Below, piece by piece: positions 1 to 13,266 of a stretch of 64,000 nt of DNA. Source of the DNA: Prunus persica. Its lineage: Eukaryota; Streptophyta; Magnoliopsida; Rosales; Rosaceae. The stretch spans positions 9,787,574-9,851,573 of the forward strand of contig NC_034015.1 of assembly GCF_000346465.2 (NCBI RefSeq). Reading direction: 5' to 3'. Position 1 is the first letter of the stretch. The number at the start of each line of letters is the position of its first letter. A program made the position numbers and the translations under genes. The notes under the pieces are model-generated. The model searched no databases, was not told the DNA's origin, and worked only from the letters and a program-made list of their open reading frames with translations.

Positions 1-129
1 CAATGTTCATATCAGATTCATATCATGATGTCATATTAAGAATATCGTCCCAACTCATATTGGATAATTTAGACATACACATGTTAATCATACATTACTC
101 GGACAAAAATGACAACCCTAATCAATGAT

Positions 130-3100
130 CTACTGTTTTCTCCCAACCTTTTTGTGCTTGAATAATTTGGTGGATTTATTACTATTAGTGCCAGGTCTCT
201 GCCTCCCAGCTGAATCCTTGCTCATATTTGTCTCATCTATCTTCCTCTTGCGACCACTTTTGGGCCCTTTATTATAATTCTCTTTGTTTGTCTTTCCACT
301 TCTTTCTGGCTGGTCCTTAACTGATTTTACACCATCAGATTGCCTACCTCTCCCAGCACGCTTCAGTCCACCCCCAGAAGACACATGAAGCTCATTGGTT
401 CTAGGGTTGCTGGGCATGTGTTTCTTCACCCTTTTTCTTGCTCTATTTTCCATTGATCCATTCTTTTCAGGTCGCATACCAAATCCCTTGCATTTTCTAT
501 CCTCCATCCTTTAAGAAAGAGTTCAACAGCAGTGAGACAATGTAAACTAAATACAGTTCGTAAATTGGCAAATACAACTGGTCAGTACAATGAGATCAGA
601 CCTTTTGGTTGAAGAATCTTCATGACTTGTACCTATATCGGTTGTGGCAATTTCATTGGAACTTTTCTTGTTATGGCGGCTCTGCAGTTACATTGCACAG
701 TAAATTCAATTTCTGACGTAACACATTGAAATTTGATTCATCAAATCAGTTCAAATCAACAGATTAGACATGTCAACAAATTCGGCTAAACTAAATGATT
801 AATTTTCTTTTGATACCATTACAATGTGAAAATTAAGGCAATAATAGGAAACAATCATAAAAAAGAGGAATCTGTATTATGTGCGACATGAAGGTTTAAT
901 TCTGGCCAGCACGTGTTAAAACATGGGTATCCTGAACTTAACCATCAAATCACCTTTTCAAAAGGTTCAATATATGGAAACTCAACATGTCAAACATAAA
1001 AGGAAAATTACCTCCAAAATACCCTTGACAAAATTCTTGTATTTATCTGGCGTAACTAACTGAACGGCTGCAGTACCACACTTCCTTAACAGAATCTCCA
1101 TTATGATTGTGACCTGTAGATAAAACAAACATGATCAAGGTGCAAAAAACAAAAAATGTTTACATACAAAAATGTGAATATGGATAAACATTCTACAAAC
1201 ATAAATATGTGTGTGCATTTGTATAGCCACTAAAAGCATTATTGCTAAATATGTACGTGCCTTTGATTTGAAATGATGTCTCGAGACAGGTGACCATGGG
1301 AGAACTGCATTGACGATATCAGGAAGAAGATTTTGCAGACGTCTAGCCTGTAAGCAAGATACTAGTACTTTCACAAAGCCCAAAACAGCCTGTTAAATGT
1401 GCAGCAACTAACTCATTAGCATTTCAGGTCCAAAAAGAAGCTCATTAGCATAAACAAAAACAGAAACAAAAAACAAAACAAAAAAAACAAATGCCATCAG
1501 AAGTAACAACACTCACTTTTATAACTTCTAGTGCTTTCCCTTGCAGCAAAGATAAAAGAGAGGGAACAAGATCAGGCATCGAAAGACAAATATCTGTATC
1601 CTTATACATCAGCACTGATAGCACAGACACTGCTCCACTCTTTATGTGAGGTGATCCACCGGAAAGATAGCCCATTATCTGAATATTGTAAAATAATCAG
1701 TTGATAAACATACAGCAGAACAGAACCAGGTCCTAATGTCAGCAAGAACGCTCATAAAGAAGACGGATTGGAGCATACTAGTTTCCATTCTCTACATATT
1801 ACTTATATATGAATTTTTTTTTTTTCAGGATGTACAGTTAGTCTGCTGAGAAAATAGAAAGAGAATGAGAATCCAAGAGGAAATTAAATTACAATCAAAT
1901 CAAGAAACTAGATCACCCTTATTAAACAAACTGGGAAAGCAAATATTAGGAGAGTCCTAATTACAAAATAATTCTATTTCCAACACACCCCCTAGAGCAG
2001 AAGCATAAACATTTATCATGTTCAGTTTGTTACAAAACTCAGAAAAATAATCAAGAACTCGAAAACATAATAAGAAACTAAAAAATTTTGAACCAAGAAA
2101 AACTAAAAACACTAAAATAAATTTTAATATAGATACATATATACATACGTCTGGATGTAATCCAGTCAAGCAATTTAACAATATAACTAGATTCCTCCAC
2201 CAATCATTTGAGCACAATACAAAACTAGCATTATCACATAAATGAGTAGCAGAGAGATGCATTTTGCCTCAAGAAAATAAGCATTATAAGCTATATCACT
2301 CATAAAAGAACTTCAAGTGGGATAAGCAAACCACTTACCATGTTAATTAGCTTCTGGTAAGGTCCATCTGAACTGACACATGATGTGTCTCTCAAGCTAA
2401 CACTTATTTTGTGGAGTATATCATACGCTGCTTCCCTAACTGCTTCATCCTTGGCCTACAAATCAAGAAACACCAAAAATTATTAACAGATCCATGTCTT
2501 ATATCATGAAAATTACATGTGATGATTAGTCTTAAATACAAATCATTAGACCATGACAGCTTGGATATGCCACAGCCCATATAAAGAATCAGGCAAACAG
2601 AAGATTAAAAAGGCTCACACACAAAGCCTGACTCAAAAAGTTGATGACAGAGCAAGCTAGGACAACACAAAGAGGTGGAACAACATAAGAAGAACAATAA
2701 CACAAGGATATATCAAAACAATGAACGAATCATCAAAATCTCAAAAGAGTTCTTACATCCTTTAACGTTACTATGATCTCATTGAGAATAAGAAACGACT
2801 TTGAATTTTCCACCTCCGAGTCTACCTGCAAAAATCATTTATAAAGATTAAACTAAGTGTTCAATTGACCACTTAATCCCACTAAAATGGCCATTGTTGC
2901 AATGCACATGGCAGAAAAAGTAAAGATGTTAACAGAGAACAAATATAAGATGTCGGAAAAAGTATGATTAGTACGCCATATTGATGACAGAAAAAAACAC
3001 ATGATTTTCCCTACTTGCTGCAGCAAAAGTTATCCTTGGTCTGGTCATGAGACATTGAATTGTCACTATACAATTGCAATGGAAATACAAAGATGCATAA

Positions 3101-3896
3101 ATTTGTTCTACACAAAATAAAGAATCAAATGGGATAAAAGAGTTGTTAATTAGAGAGTGCAAAAATCTACACATTAAAAACCAATTATAAGATCACACCA
3201 AGACTTCAAATAGCACATGAAAGCTGAGATGAAGTTATAACACCAGCACAGATGGGACAGAGTTGTAAAAAAAAAAGAAAAAGAAAAAAAAAAAGGTGAT
3301 TTACTGTTTCACCCCCTAGACCTCGAGCTTACTCTCACTTAACCACCCGGAACTCAAATTTTCTCACTTTACCCCCCATTCTCCCACTCCGTCTCAAATG
3401 TTAACCCCTCCTCTCAACAGTCTTATTTTCCCGTTAAATGACCTTTCTCTCTCTCCCCTCCCCAACTCTTATCGCACACTACCCCTCCCCCTCTTCCCTC
3501 TTCTCTCTTCTCTCTTCTATCTTCTCTCTATCTCTCTCTATCACTCTCTCTGCCTCTCTCTTCTCTCCTCTCCCCTTCCCAGACCCAACCCCCACTCCAG
3601 ACCTAACCCTCCATGGAATTACTCAACACACCCAAACCACCAACACTCAAAAAATTTTCAAAAAATCTCCTCGACAGCCACTCCTCATCTTCTCTCTCGG
3701 CGGAGAGAGTGAGAGTGAGAAAAAGGCACAGAGAAGAAAGAAGATGCGAGGGGTGGGGTGCAATGGGGATTGGGGAGGGGAGAGAAGAGAGAGGCCTAGA
3801 GAGTGATGGGACGGGAGAGAAAAGAGAAGAGAGAGAGAGGGGGAGGCAGAGGGAGGGAAAGGGGTAGGGTGCGCTGGGGGTTGGGTCTAGGGAGGG

Positions 3897-3931
<35 letters not shown>

Positions 3932-4019
3932 GAGGGAGGGAATGGGTGGGGCGCGATGGAGGTGCGCTGGGGGTTGGGTCTGGGGAGGGGATGGGAGAGA
4001 AGAGAGAGGCAGAGAGAGA

Positions 4020-4053
<34 letters not shown>

Positions 4054-7000
4054 CAATAGAAGAGAGAAGAGGGGATGGGGTGGGGTGCGATGGGGGAGAG
4101 AGAGAGGCAGAGAGAAGAGAAAAGATAGAGGGGCTAAAATTACTAGAATGCTCATGCCACCTCAGCACACTTAACGGTTTTGTGGACGGAAATGGACGGA
4201 AGTGGTAAGGTGAGAAAATTTCATCAATTTTCAGAGATTTTGGGGGTAAAGTGAGGAAATTTGAATTCCGGGTGTTTAAGTGAGAGTGAGCTCGAGTTCC
4301 AGGGGGTGAAACAGTAAATAAGCGAACCAAAAAAAAAAACCGTTGAGTTGGAAAGTATCCAGAATTAGAATTATGACAAAAGGACAAAGTGGACGGGAGG
4401 ATAATAATTTTACTCTTTCCAATCACACCAAGCAAGATGTTAAAAGTTGCATAAAGAAAATGGTAGTAGTTTAGCAATTCCAATATCACATGAGATAAAA
4501 GAGAATTTTGGACAACTTCTGGGGGAAGTTGTTCTCAACTCGTAAGATTACTTTATGGTAGTAAAATTGGACCATAATAAATAATTTATGCAATTCAAAA
4601 TAGTAAACAACCTAGCAAATGCTTTCAAGCCATACACTAAAAAGTCGACATTGAAGCATGCATCAGACCAATCACACCACTTTTGTCACACCTCACAATA
4701 ATACTAATGTCTACTTTTATCATCTTGAGTTATGAAATAAGCTCATACAGAGGTGCATGCAATTATAAACGATCAGTTAGGTTCTCCATAACATTGGGTA
4801 AATTCAGAACTTCATGTAATTAGGATAGAAAAGGAGATTTAGGAAATTAAAAAAACAACCATAAAAAGGATCGGAGGAAAGGAGTGGATAAAGTGAAATA
4901 CACAAAGATGGAAAAGCTAGAGTCACATGTCCTCTCTATATTTTTCTTTTACACAGAAAAATCCATGTGCCCGTACCACACGAAGCACTTTTCTGGTGTA
5001 TCCCATTCATACTTATTAAGACTTTTTTTAAGTGAGTGACTTTCATAGAGATGACAAATTCTTAAATACTTTCATAGAGTTGATAAAAGTCACNANTAAA
5101 TTGGCAAGACTTTTGCTCTTAATAATTAGCCTTAAAAGTATGGAAAAGTCATTCATTTAATAAGCTTTTTAAAAGTCATTAACTTTTTGAATACCACCAA
5201 ACTTTTAAATACTATATAAAAGTCATAACTGAATACCACCAAACTTTTAAATACTTTTTAAAAGTCACAATTGAATACCACTAGACTTTTAAATACTCTT
5301 TAAAAGTCTAAATTGAATACCTCCAGACTTTTAAACTCTATAAAAGTCATTAAAAGTTTGAATTGAATACACCCCCCAAGTGACCTCTACTACTGTATCA
5401 AGAACAATGGCAAATTACAATGTTTATAAATGATAGATATGCATGACATTCGTAAAGAGATAATTCTGACCTTCAAAGTATGAATCATTAAAGTCTGGAA
5501 ACAAGCGAAACGACTCTTTAGAGAATGGATATCAACAGGAGATCTCAAACCAAGTAACAGATCAATCAACTCAGCAAATTGGGAAGAACAGAACCAAGTA
5601 TGTTCCTGCATTAGTTTCAAACATACAGGGAATAGGAACTTAAGCCATGAACATAGCAAAAAACGTTATCCATGGAAAGTTTAACCAAGATATCAGTGCA
5701 AACCTCTAGAATTCTGCTCAAGGCATTGTATGCTTCACGATTCGCTACCTCGTCATCATTCTAAATACAGAATAAGGTATGATTTCAGAAATAAACATCA
5801 ACAAAAACAATAAAATGTACAAATAAAAATCATGCCATGAAAGCAGTAAAAATCAGCTTATACCTGTAAAGTATCTTTAGCAAACATATAGATTAGATTG
5901 ATGAGATCCTCCTTGGCTCCTTTAACAAGAGAAGATGCTAATTCCATTATAACGCATCTGTATTAAAACTAAAGCTAATTTAGATCACTTATTTAAAATA
6001 ATAAACAAATAAAACAATTTGATGATATCATCAATGCAATTTATCACAAGGAAAGAACTAGTCGTCATAGCTCTTTAAGACATCTTAACATTTGCAACGA
6101 CTCCAATGTCGCTTGAGCAGTGGCAGTGATTTTGACAGAGAACTTATATTTGGAACTGGAAGGAGCCATATTTATTATATCAAAAAAGGTGATGCTGTTC
6201 ATTAAAGAAAAACCTCTTGTAATAAGAAGTATAAAATTTCAAATACCGGATACACCTAAGTTGGACACCCTAGCCATCTTATAATTAATTGATAGATCCA
6301 TAAAGCAGTTAACAGATAGATTCCTCACACCATGACAAATGAAGAGCCAAGTATATTTGTCATCAAGTGGAAAGTCTCTAACACAATCATGATTATGATT
6401 ATAGCTATAGAAAGACAACAGTTGTACAGATGATCAGAAGGAGGATAGCTTGAGCTTTTGATTAGCAAGTGCTGTTTCCTTTTGGTGAGAGTTAGCTAAT
6501 TCTTTATCTGATCTAGTTATAAGTTTAAACATCTTACAGAGGAGATTGTTATAAATGACACCAAAACACTCAGACCCCAACCCAAGCAAATAAAACTGAA
6601 AGAAAAACAAGGATATCAAGCTGTTGAAACATGTAAAGCTCATTCTTAAATTTTCGGTACAAGGGCCCCATAAATATGTCCTTAAATGAAATAATGAACA
6701 CTCGATGCATAATTATAGAACCACAAAACAGACAAACCTCACTTATAAAATTTCTGCACTTCCATACAATGTGGAAGAAAAGTCTCTAGCTTACCTCTGA
6801 GCATCTTTCTCTCTAGTACTTAGGTTGCGTTGTTCTTCACTAGATGATGCATCCGTATGACTCTCCACCTTTCCAAATTCATCCCCACCATCTTTGAACT
6901 GGAACTTCTCGAGCAATGATTCGAAAATCTTCTTGGAAATGGACGAATCAGTTACTGAAGCCAAGCATCCTATGGCATCCTGAAAAATTAAAATACATAT

Positions 7001-8921
7001 TATTTGAGTCAACATGGAGACAAATAACATATATATGTATATAAGAAAATTTATCCAGGTTCGTCAAAAGCTGTCCAAAGTTGTACCAGAGTTGGATCTG
7101 ATTCAACAATGTATACTATGAAATTCAGGACAGTGAACCAAACCTAGTTAAGACCAACCCTAGTGGAGAGTAAAGTGCTTCACCTACAGTTGAGTACACA
7201 GGCGTCCCACATAGTGCAAACTAAACAGCTTAAAACCAGTTGGTTTGAGGTTATGCTGACAATTTCTGGCTAGTTAATAAAGTTTAAACAAGGGAAAAAT
7301 TGAAAAACCTTTAGATATGAACGCTTCCCAGGCGGTGAATCAAGAAATAAGTCTGTTAGGGCCTGAAGCAACTCAGCAGAACATGATGTCAAAGCCCTAA
7401 TATTTCTGGTAGCAGTTTTCTTTGAATAAGTGGGTATGTGTTCGAACTTTGGCAACATTTTGTTCACATCATAGGAATTTGTCTCACCACCACCATCTTT
7501 TTGGTCAAGTACGCTTTTGTTCTGATTTACAAGAACCTAGACAAAGAAAAAACACAAATACAATAGGAAACGTGAATACAATAACAAACTTTAAGTGAAT
7601 ATTTGGATTCTAATTATTGTGAAGGAGAAATCACCTGCAAGGCAACTGCAATATTTTCATGCATTAAGGAGTCCTTCAGAAATGTCACTAAAACCTCAGC
7701 CAAAGATCCAAACTTTTGGCATATATCAGTTGGAAGGTTACAGAAAGCAGGTAGCAATCCCAACAGATCACGTGCATGAGCCTGTAGATCTTGACTGGTT
7801 ATTGACTTTTTAACTGGAAAAGGAGCAAAAGAAAATGTGATGTCCAGAAACGGGTGACTTATGTGCAGTGACATATTGCATTTTATGGAAGCCATTGAAA
7901 ATTTAAAATAAAATAAAAGAAAACCAGAGGAAAGAATAGGGTTTAAGACAGAAAAATTTATTCCTCACTTCATTGCATTTGTACTCCTCATCATACCCAG
8001 AGAGGAAAAGACTCATCTCATAGAGAGGTGGTGAGACTAATGACAAAGGTAAAACATGTTTCGAAGAAAGTTTCAAGATAAATAGTAAGAACAAATCTTC
8101 CTATCATCGAAAAAAAAAACAATAAAACAAAAAGAACCAGCAAGAAGGCCACTAGTATTTTTATTTTAGACCTCTCTTTATTCTCATGTGACTAGGATGT
8201 CACCTAATGAGTTGAACGGGTAAGCTTTAAATTGAAATTTATGTAATGAAAAGCTGAGAATCTAGAGTTGTTGAAAAAGTTATATAAAGGTTTTTTCAAG
8301 AATCTAAGTAAGAAGCATACTTTTTGTATCCGTGCAAACCAAAAGGACAAGTTAAAATATTTCTTATTAAATTCATTATTCATAATGATGTATGTTGTGC
8401 ACTCCTATTTCATAGAAAAATAAAGATGATTAGGAAAGAAAAAAAACTCAAAAGAAACTCTCTAGATTAATTGCACTTTATCATTTTTGTACAAGACCAT
8501 CCTCATTAAAGAGATATTTAAGCCAAAAAAGAGGAAGTATAGACGGGGACAGGAAAGGATAGAACTAAATCCTGCTGCAGCATCACAGCAGCCCATAGAC
8601 ACAAAAATCCATATATGCATGTGTTGAACTTATACTTTTTTTTGCAAATTATATATGAATAGTTTGAAGACAATACCTTTAGTACTGGCCCGACAAAAGG
8701 ATTTCGCAAGAGGCATGATATGCTCCAAATAGTAACCCAATGATGCTCCAACAACATAATTCTTCAAAATAGGTATCAACCAAATGTTTAAACAGGTGAA
8801 GTCGCTAGCATTAAGAGAGATGGGCAAAAGTTCAAGAATCCTCTCTGGTCCCATAGCTATTACTGCAGTTCCAATACATTTCTGAAGCTGCAAGTTATGA
8901 TAAAAGGGACATTAAACCGTT

Positions 8922-8960
<39 letters not shown>

Positions 8961-11900
8961 TTTATAAGATCCTTAAACAAGGAATTGTTCCTTAACCCAG
9001 TCGATCAAACATGAAAATTGACTGGTTGAGATGCATCTCACCCATTGCGCATTTAGGTTATTCATATCTAACAAATTCTTGAAAATCAACCTTATTTGAG
9101 AATAATTGTACTTATATATATATATACATGTATACATATACATAAACACACCTAAAGTGATACCAAGTAAAAAACAAATCCTTAAATAACGATCCTATAG
9201 AGGGTAATTATATGTATGTGTGTGTAAATACATCCGCCCACGGCCCATCTATCTTCTCTTCTTTTTCATTTTCCTTCTGAAGAGATACACTTAACAGACC
9301 ACAAAATCAAATAAATATTGTCAATTCCCAGCTGCAACACCCTCAAAAAAAGTAATGAATATTTAAGAACATCCAATGATTGTAAATTTTTTTTCCACTG
9401 CACCCGGACACAAGCATGCAGAAAATGAGAAGTTGGATCCAGAACCAACAACCAATTGACTTTATCGGATTTGATAACATTTGAATATTAGTGGAATATT
9501 GCACCAAAGCGCTATCATTATTGCAAATGCCAAAAAGTTTTCGATTCAGACTTACATGATCAGTGTTAGATTTGTCCCCACTAGCAAGGGTCATTAAATT
9601 GGCCAGGTTGAGAAGAATACTTTTCATATAGATATAGGAGATTCCTCCTACAGCCAAACATCCAGAGTAACAATTAGAAATTGAATTACCAGTGAAAGAA
9701 ACAATGTAAGATACAAATAGTGGAAAACAGTTCTAACCACTTGGAGAAGAAAAGACTTTGGAATTTGATTAATTTAAAAAATGGAACGACACAACCACAA
9801 TAATCAATGCAAAAACCATTATAAACCCAAAGAGTATGCGAGGTCATGAAGTTAGCTGACAAAGCTGCAAAATTACAAAAAAACCTAAATATATCAAACA
9901 ATGCAATGTGTTTTTTTAACATGAACTACAATAACTAACTGAAAAGTTAGCAAAATATCTGAATGAAGTATTCGACTAATTTTTTTTTAAAGGGAAACAG
10001 AATTTGATTAAAGTAGGAAATCTAATTACAAAGAGTGGATAAGGAATCCACAATATGAAGAGAGAGAGAAAATACAATAAACGACCACTCAAAATTCAAA
10101 AAATCTAGTCTCACTTCACAGCTGCTAACAAATCCAACATTATAGAAGAATGAAAATAATCCCTAAAATCAGCCGAAACTGATGCTCAGAAAGCTGCCCA
10201 GAACCTCACTGTCCCAGAGTTCATCAACCCTCGCACCCTACAATCCCCAAAGATTTTTCTAACAAACTTGATGTTCAGAAACTCAAAACAGCCCTTTGGG
10301 ATATGCCAACTAGATTTGATCTCCCTAAACAATTTCCACCACAACTGTAAAGAAAAAGTACAAGGGAGAAAGACATGATCCACACTCTCCTCCTCATTAG
10401 GAGTTATGCACCAGTGTTAGTATTCAACTAATAACAATAATAACAATAATGATATGGCTATATAGTAGTTATGCAAATCCCTGATAAAAAGAAAAATCAT
10501 GTGAATCATCAATATATACATACCGAGCTTGAGGAACAAAGCAGATATAACGTCCAAAAGATGCTCATTTGGCAATCCTTTACAAGTGCTAAGGGAATCC
10601 TCAAAAATAGTGCATATTGATATTAATGCACTTGCTTTCATAGTCTCATGTCCTCCATCTTCAGAACATTGGCTTTCACCCACCAGCAAACTTCTTTGAT
10701 CCACAAATTGGCTTATCAGCTCTTGCAAAATACCTGAAGCATGTGCTGCAGTGCTAGCCTCAGAAGTCAAAAGACCTAGATGAGTTAAGGCAACATATTA
10801 GAGGGCCACAAGAAACAATTTCCGTAAGTGCATAACATGACGACTATACCAAAAAATAGCTTTGGTTAAGAATTTATTGATAGATATGACGTATATCAAA
10901 TACCCTCCACCAACATGTAAGCCCAAAAAACCTCAACTAACAGGCACAATGTACATGGTCAGAAATGCAGATTAAGGTTCATCAACAGATATGCCTTTCT
11001 TATACTCTTCATAATAGTGTAGCGCAAAAACTAATCACAGGACCGTTAAAAAGAAGCTTGACATCAACAAACAATTAAGGATGCTTAACATCTTGCAAAC
11101 TGGTATGGATCAACAAGTTACAAAAGAACACTGCAATAGCTTCATATTAAAGCACGTAAACATGCCAGGAAACTTCAGTGGCAATATAGTATGGAGAAGA
11201 ATCTCCACCAATCATGCCAGTTGCCTTAAAGATATATGATATTAAATCACAGGATGAGAATAGTCAATTTATGAGCGTTCAAGACTATATTTCAACTGTA
11301 ACAAGATTTTGTTAGTGACTAATGAAAATATTAAAAAACAAAATTTGGCTAACCCATAGATGTTGACTTTAATAAAGGAGCGTCAAAGTGTCTAGATATA
11401 GTAAATACAATAAAGAAGCATACCCGCCACAGAACCGCAAACTAGAGGAAGATTATTAATCCACAATGTTGATTCACCAGTATTTAGTATGAACACAGAA
11501 GATTTTAGTAAGGTTGCTGCAGACATGACAGTGTCCAAGGGGTTCTTATCTCCCTTAGACACAAATGAAGCAAGAGAAGCTACAGCCTCCTCTGTCTCTG
11601 AAACAATCGCATTAACTCTTGAGGTCTTAAATAATGCTTCAATAATTTGGAGAACGTGCCTTGTGAGTGCTGAGAACCGTGAACCAACAAGCTTATTCAT
11701 TTCTGAAAGAAGTTTTGAACTGACTTTTGCTGAGAGAAAGGGAACAGTAAGCTTCACCACATTTAGCATGTGAAGGACCTCTAGATTTTTAGGTCCATTT
11801 TTAGTCCGTGAACTTAATTCAACTGCTAAAGGCATGTAACCTTTGAGCTTAGACAGTACCAGCTTGCTCACCTCCTTGATAACAGCACGAGAGTGGAGCA

Positions 11901-12932
11901 ACTTAAAAACACTCTCAAGACAATCTTGGGAACATTTACGGACCTGCAACAACGAAACTAGGAGCATAAATTCTCCAGATATAAATAATCCAACTTCAAT
12001 TAGTAAAGGGTAGCAAATACACAAAGCTCCTGTTATCAGAAGGTCTTAAATGGTCAGACCCAGCTTGCGGAGAGGCTGTTTTTGTTTCTTTCACCTCCAA
12101 CTCACCAGAGAACAATCTTACTATTAGACCAAGGCTAGCTCTAAACAATCTTACTATAAAATACTTGTATTGTCATTATGGTTTGCAAATAGTCATTAAT
12201 TTTTTTGACTTTCCATATAGAAGTCCTCCAAACTACCAAGCTGTTATGCACAAAGCTCATGCTCCCTATGCGGCTCACACCAAGTGTACACATTTTAAAC
12301 CCACTTATGCTAATTATATGTAAACAACAACATAATCAAAGACCTCCTACAAAATTAAACAAAGAAGCAAATTACAAAACACGAATACAGACAGAAAGCT
12401 CTATGCACACCTTGGGTCGCCTATCGACGGAGAACTTGAGCAATGTCTCCAAACCCAATTTGATGGATCCCCAATCCTCCAAATCACAAAACCCCACCAA
12501 AACCCCAAAACATTTTATCAAAGCCCTCACGCTGGACATGGCCAGCCCCTCCTCTCTCTCCAGAAGCTCAATCAACATTGATACGGCCTCACCCGCCTTC
12601 CCTGACGAGACGCTCCGTGGAGGCATCAGTGGGAGCACCATGGCCAGAAAAGACAACAGCGCCGCTACGCCAGTGGGGTCCAGGTTCTGGGACGCGGAAG
12701 ACGACATGTCGTCGATGGCGGAGATGGTGGCGGCGAAATAGGCCGGTGGAGTGAGAGGAAGCGACTCGGCGGCAAGGATTGAGCGCATTGCGGCGGCAGT
12801 GGCTAGGAGGTGGCGGTGCTGCGGAGCCGAGGACTTGGCGTAACGGTCCATGAGCTGCTGGCAGATGTCTGCGCCATCGTTGAATGGCTCTATTGCTTCT
12901 GCGTCTAGGTCGTGGTGGTGTTCTTCGTCCAT
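130..12932 (-). CDS. RRP12: RRP12-like ribosome biogenesis protein, 18 exons
   Basis: Predicted nucleolar HEAT/ARM-repeat protein of the RRP12 family, which in yeast acts in pre-40S and pre-60S maturation and export. Exons, 5' to 3' on the minus strand: 12932-12411, 11943-11424, 10775-10524, 9647-9556, 8887-8677, 7813-7635, 7536-7309, 6979-6795, 5957-5864, 5760-5704, 5605-5471, 2825-2757, 2455-2339, 1678-1517, 1389-1261, 1113-1012, 681-602, 508-130. All phases join to give 1170 residues, close to plant relatives. The start is the first ATG (MDEEHHHD). The NUC173-type region lies at roughly residues 340-540. The conserved stretch SSDGPYQKLINMIMGYLSGG crosses exons 13-14. The tail (about 1045-1170) is Lys/Arg-rich with likely nuclear signals (RARKRVKKH, GRKRKID). 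All introns are GT-AG except the one after exon 15, which needs GC-AG. Transposon remains sit in introns 3 and 11. The family call is firm; exact function in this plant is inferred. Confidence 0.9.
1114..1260 (-). other. Probable GC-AG intron of the RRP12-like gene
   Basis: Reading on the minus strand, exon 15 ends AAATCAAAG and the intron begins GCACGTACAT. The acceptor ends ATCTACAG before GTCACAATC. Only the GC donor keeps frame and joins HHFKSK to VTIIMEILLRKCG, the order expected in the family. The nearby GT four bases downstream would shift the frame. Confidence 0.7.
3299..4319. mobile_element. Non-autonomous TIR DNA transposon in RRP12 intron 11
   Basis: The two ends are inverted repeats of about 78 bp with a handful of mismatches. 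The left end reads TTTACTGTTTCACCCCCTAG and the right end is its near reverse complement, ending at about 4318. The interior is strongly strand-biased, CT-rich then GA-rich, with (GA)n and (GT)n runs at 3900-4060. It has no transposase. The long open frames in it come only from the CT/GA bias. No convincing target-site duplication is visible, so the superfamily is open; long TIRs without coding capacity are common in MULE derivatives. Confidence 0.75.
4995..5373. mobile_element. Small MITE with internal minisatellite
   Basis: The ends are short inverted repeats (GGTGTATCCCATTC at the left, GAATTGAATACACC at the right). The interior from about 5165 to 5370 repeats a roughly 43-bp unit, 'gaataccaccaaacttttaa' plus 'ataaaagtca', about five times. 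The element lies in intron 11 of the RRP12-like gene. Two ambiguous bases (N) occur at 5094 and 5096. No clear target-site duplication was found. Confidence 0.55.
8931..8955. repeat. (GA)n microsatellite
   Basis: A perfect GA dinucleotide run in intron 4 of the RRP12-like gene. A second short (TA)n tract follows near 9115-9126. Confidence 0.9.
9990..10420 (-). mobile_element. LINE reverse-transcriptase 3' relic (zf-RVT type)
   Basis: In intron 3 of the RRP12-like gene, the minus strand encodes CITPNEEESVDHVFLPCTFS followed by LQLWWKLF. This is the signature of the zinc-binding segment (zf-RVT) downstream of plant LINE reverse transcriptase. The frame ends at 10186 and no other LINE domain is present. 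It is therefore a short dead fragment, in the same orientation as the host gene. Confidence 0.6.
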
Positions 12933-13266
12933 GGTGGTTTTTGGTTATGGAGGGTTTTGGTGGCGTAAGGGAGAGGACGGGAGGGTTTTAGCGGTTTGGG
13001 TTTTGGGTTGGAAAGGTTGGGCTTCTAAAAGGTTTCAAATGGATAAAATTGGGTTTGGGCTTAAAGTTGAGGTTATAATCTTTTCTCTGGGCTTATTACT
13101 TCTTATTTCTCAAACGTAATCTCTTTCTTTATTCCTCATCATCTTCGGTGGCTCAATTTGGAATGAATTTGAGTTCTTTTGATCTCACATACCTATATGG
13201 GACTTGTATCATACATTATATATGTTAGATTGCTATTCAATTTAATCGAAATAGTCCAGTCTTCTC
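12933..13266. other. Upstream region of the RRP12-like gene
   Basis: Spacer between the RRP12-like start codon and the hAT-like element. It should hold the minus-strand promoter and 5' UTR. No TATA box or other site stands out. Confidence 0.4.

Noticed and set aside
3398..4489. Several Ser/Leu/Pro-rich and Arg/Glu-rich ORFs on both strands
   Set aside because: They come from CT- and GA-rich low complexity inside a TIR element.
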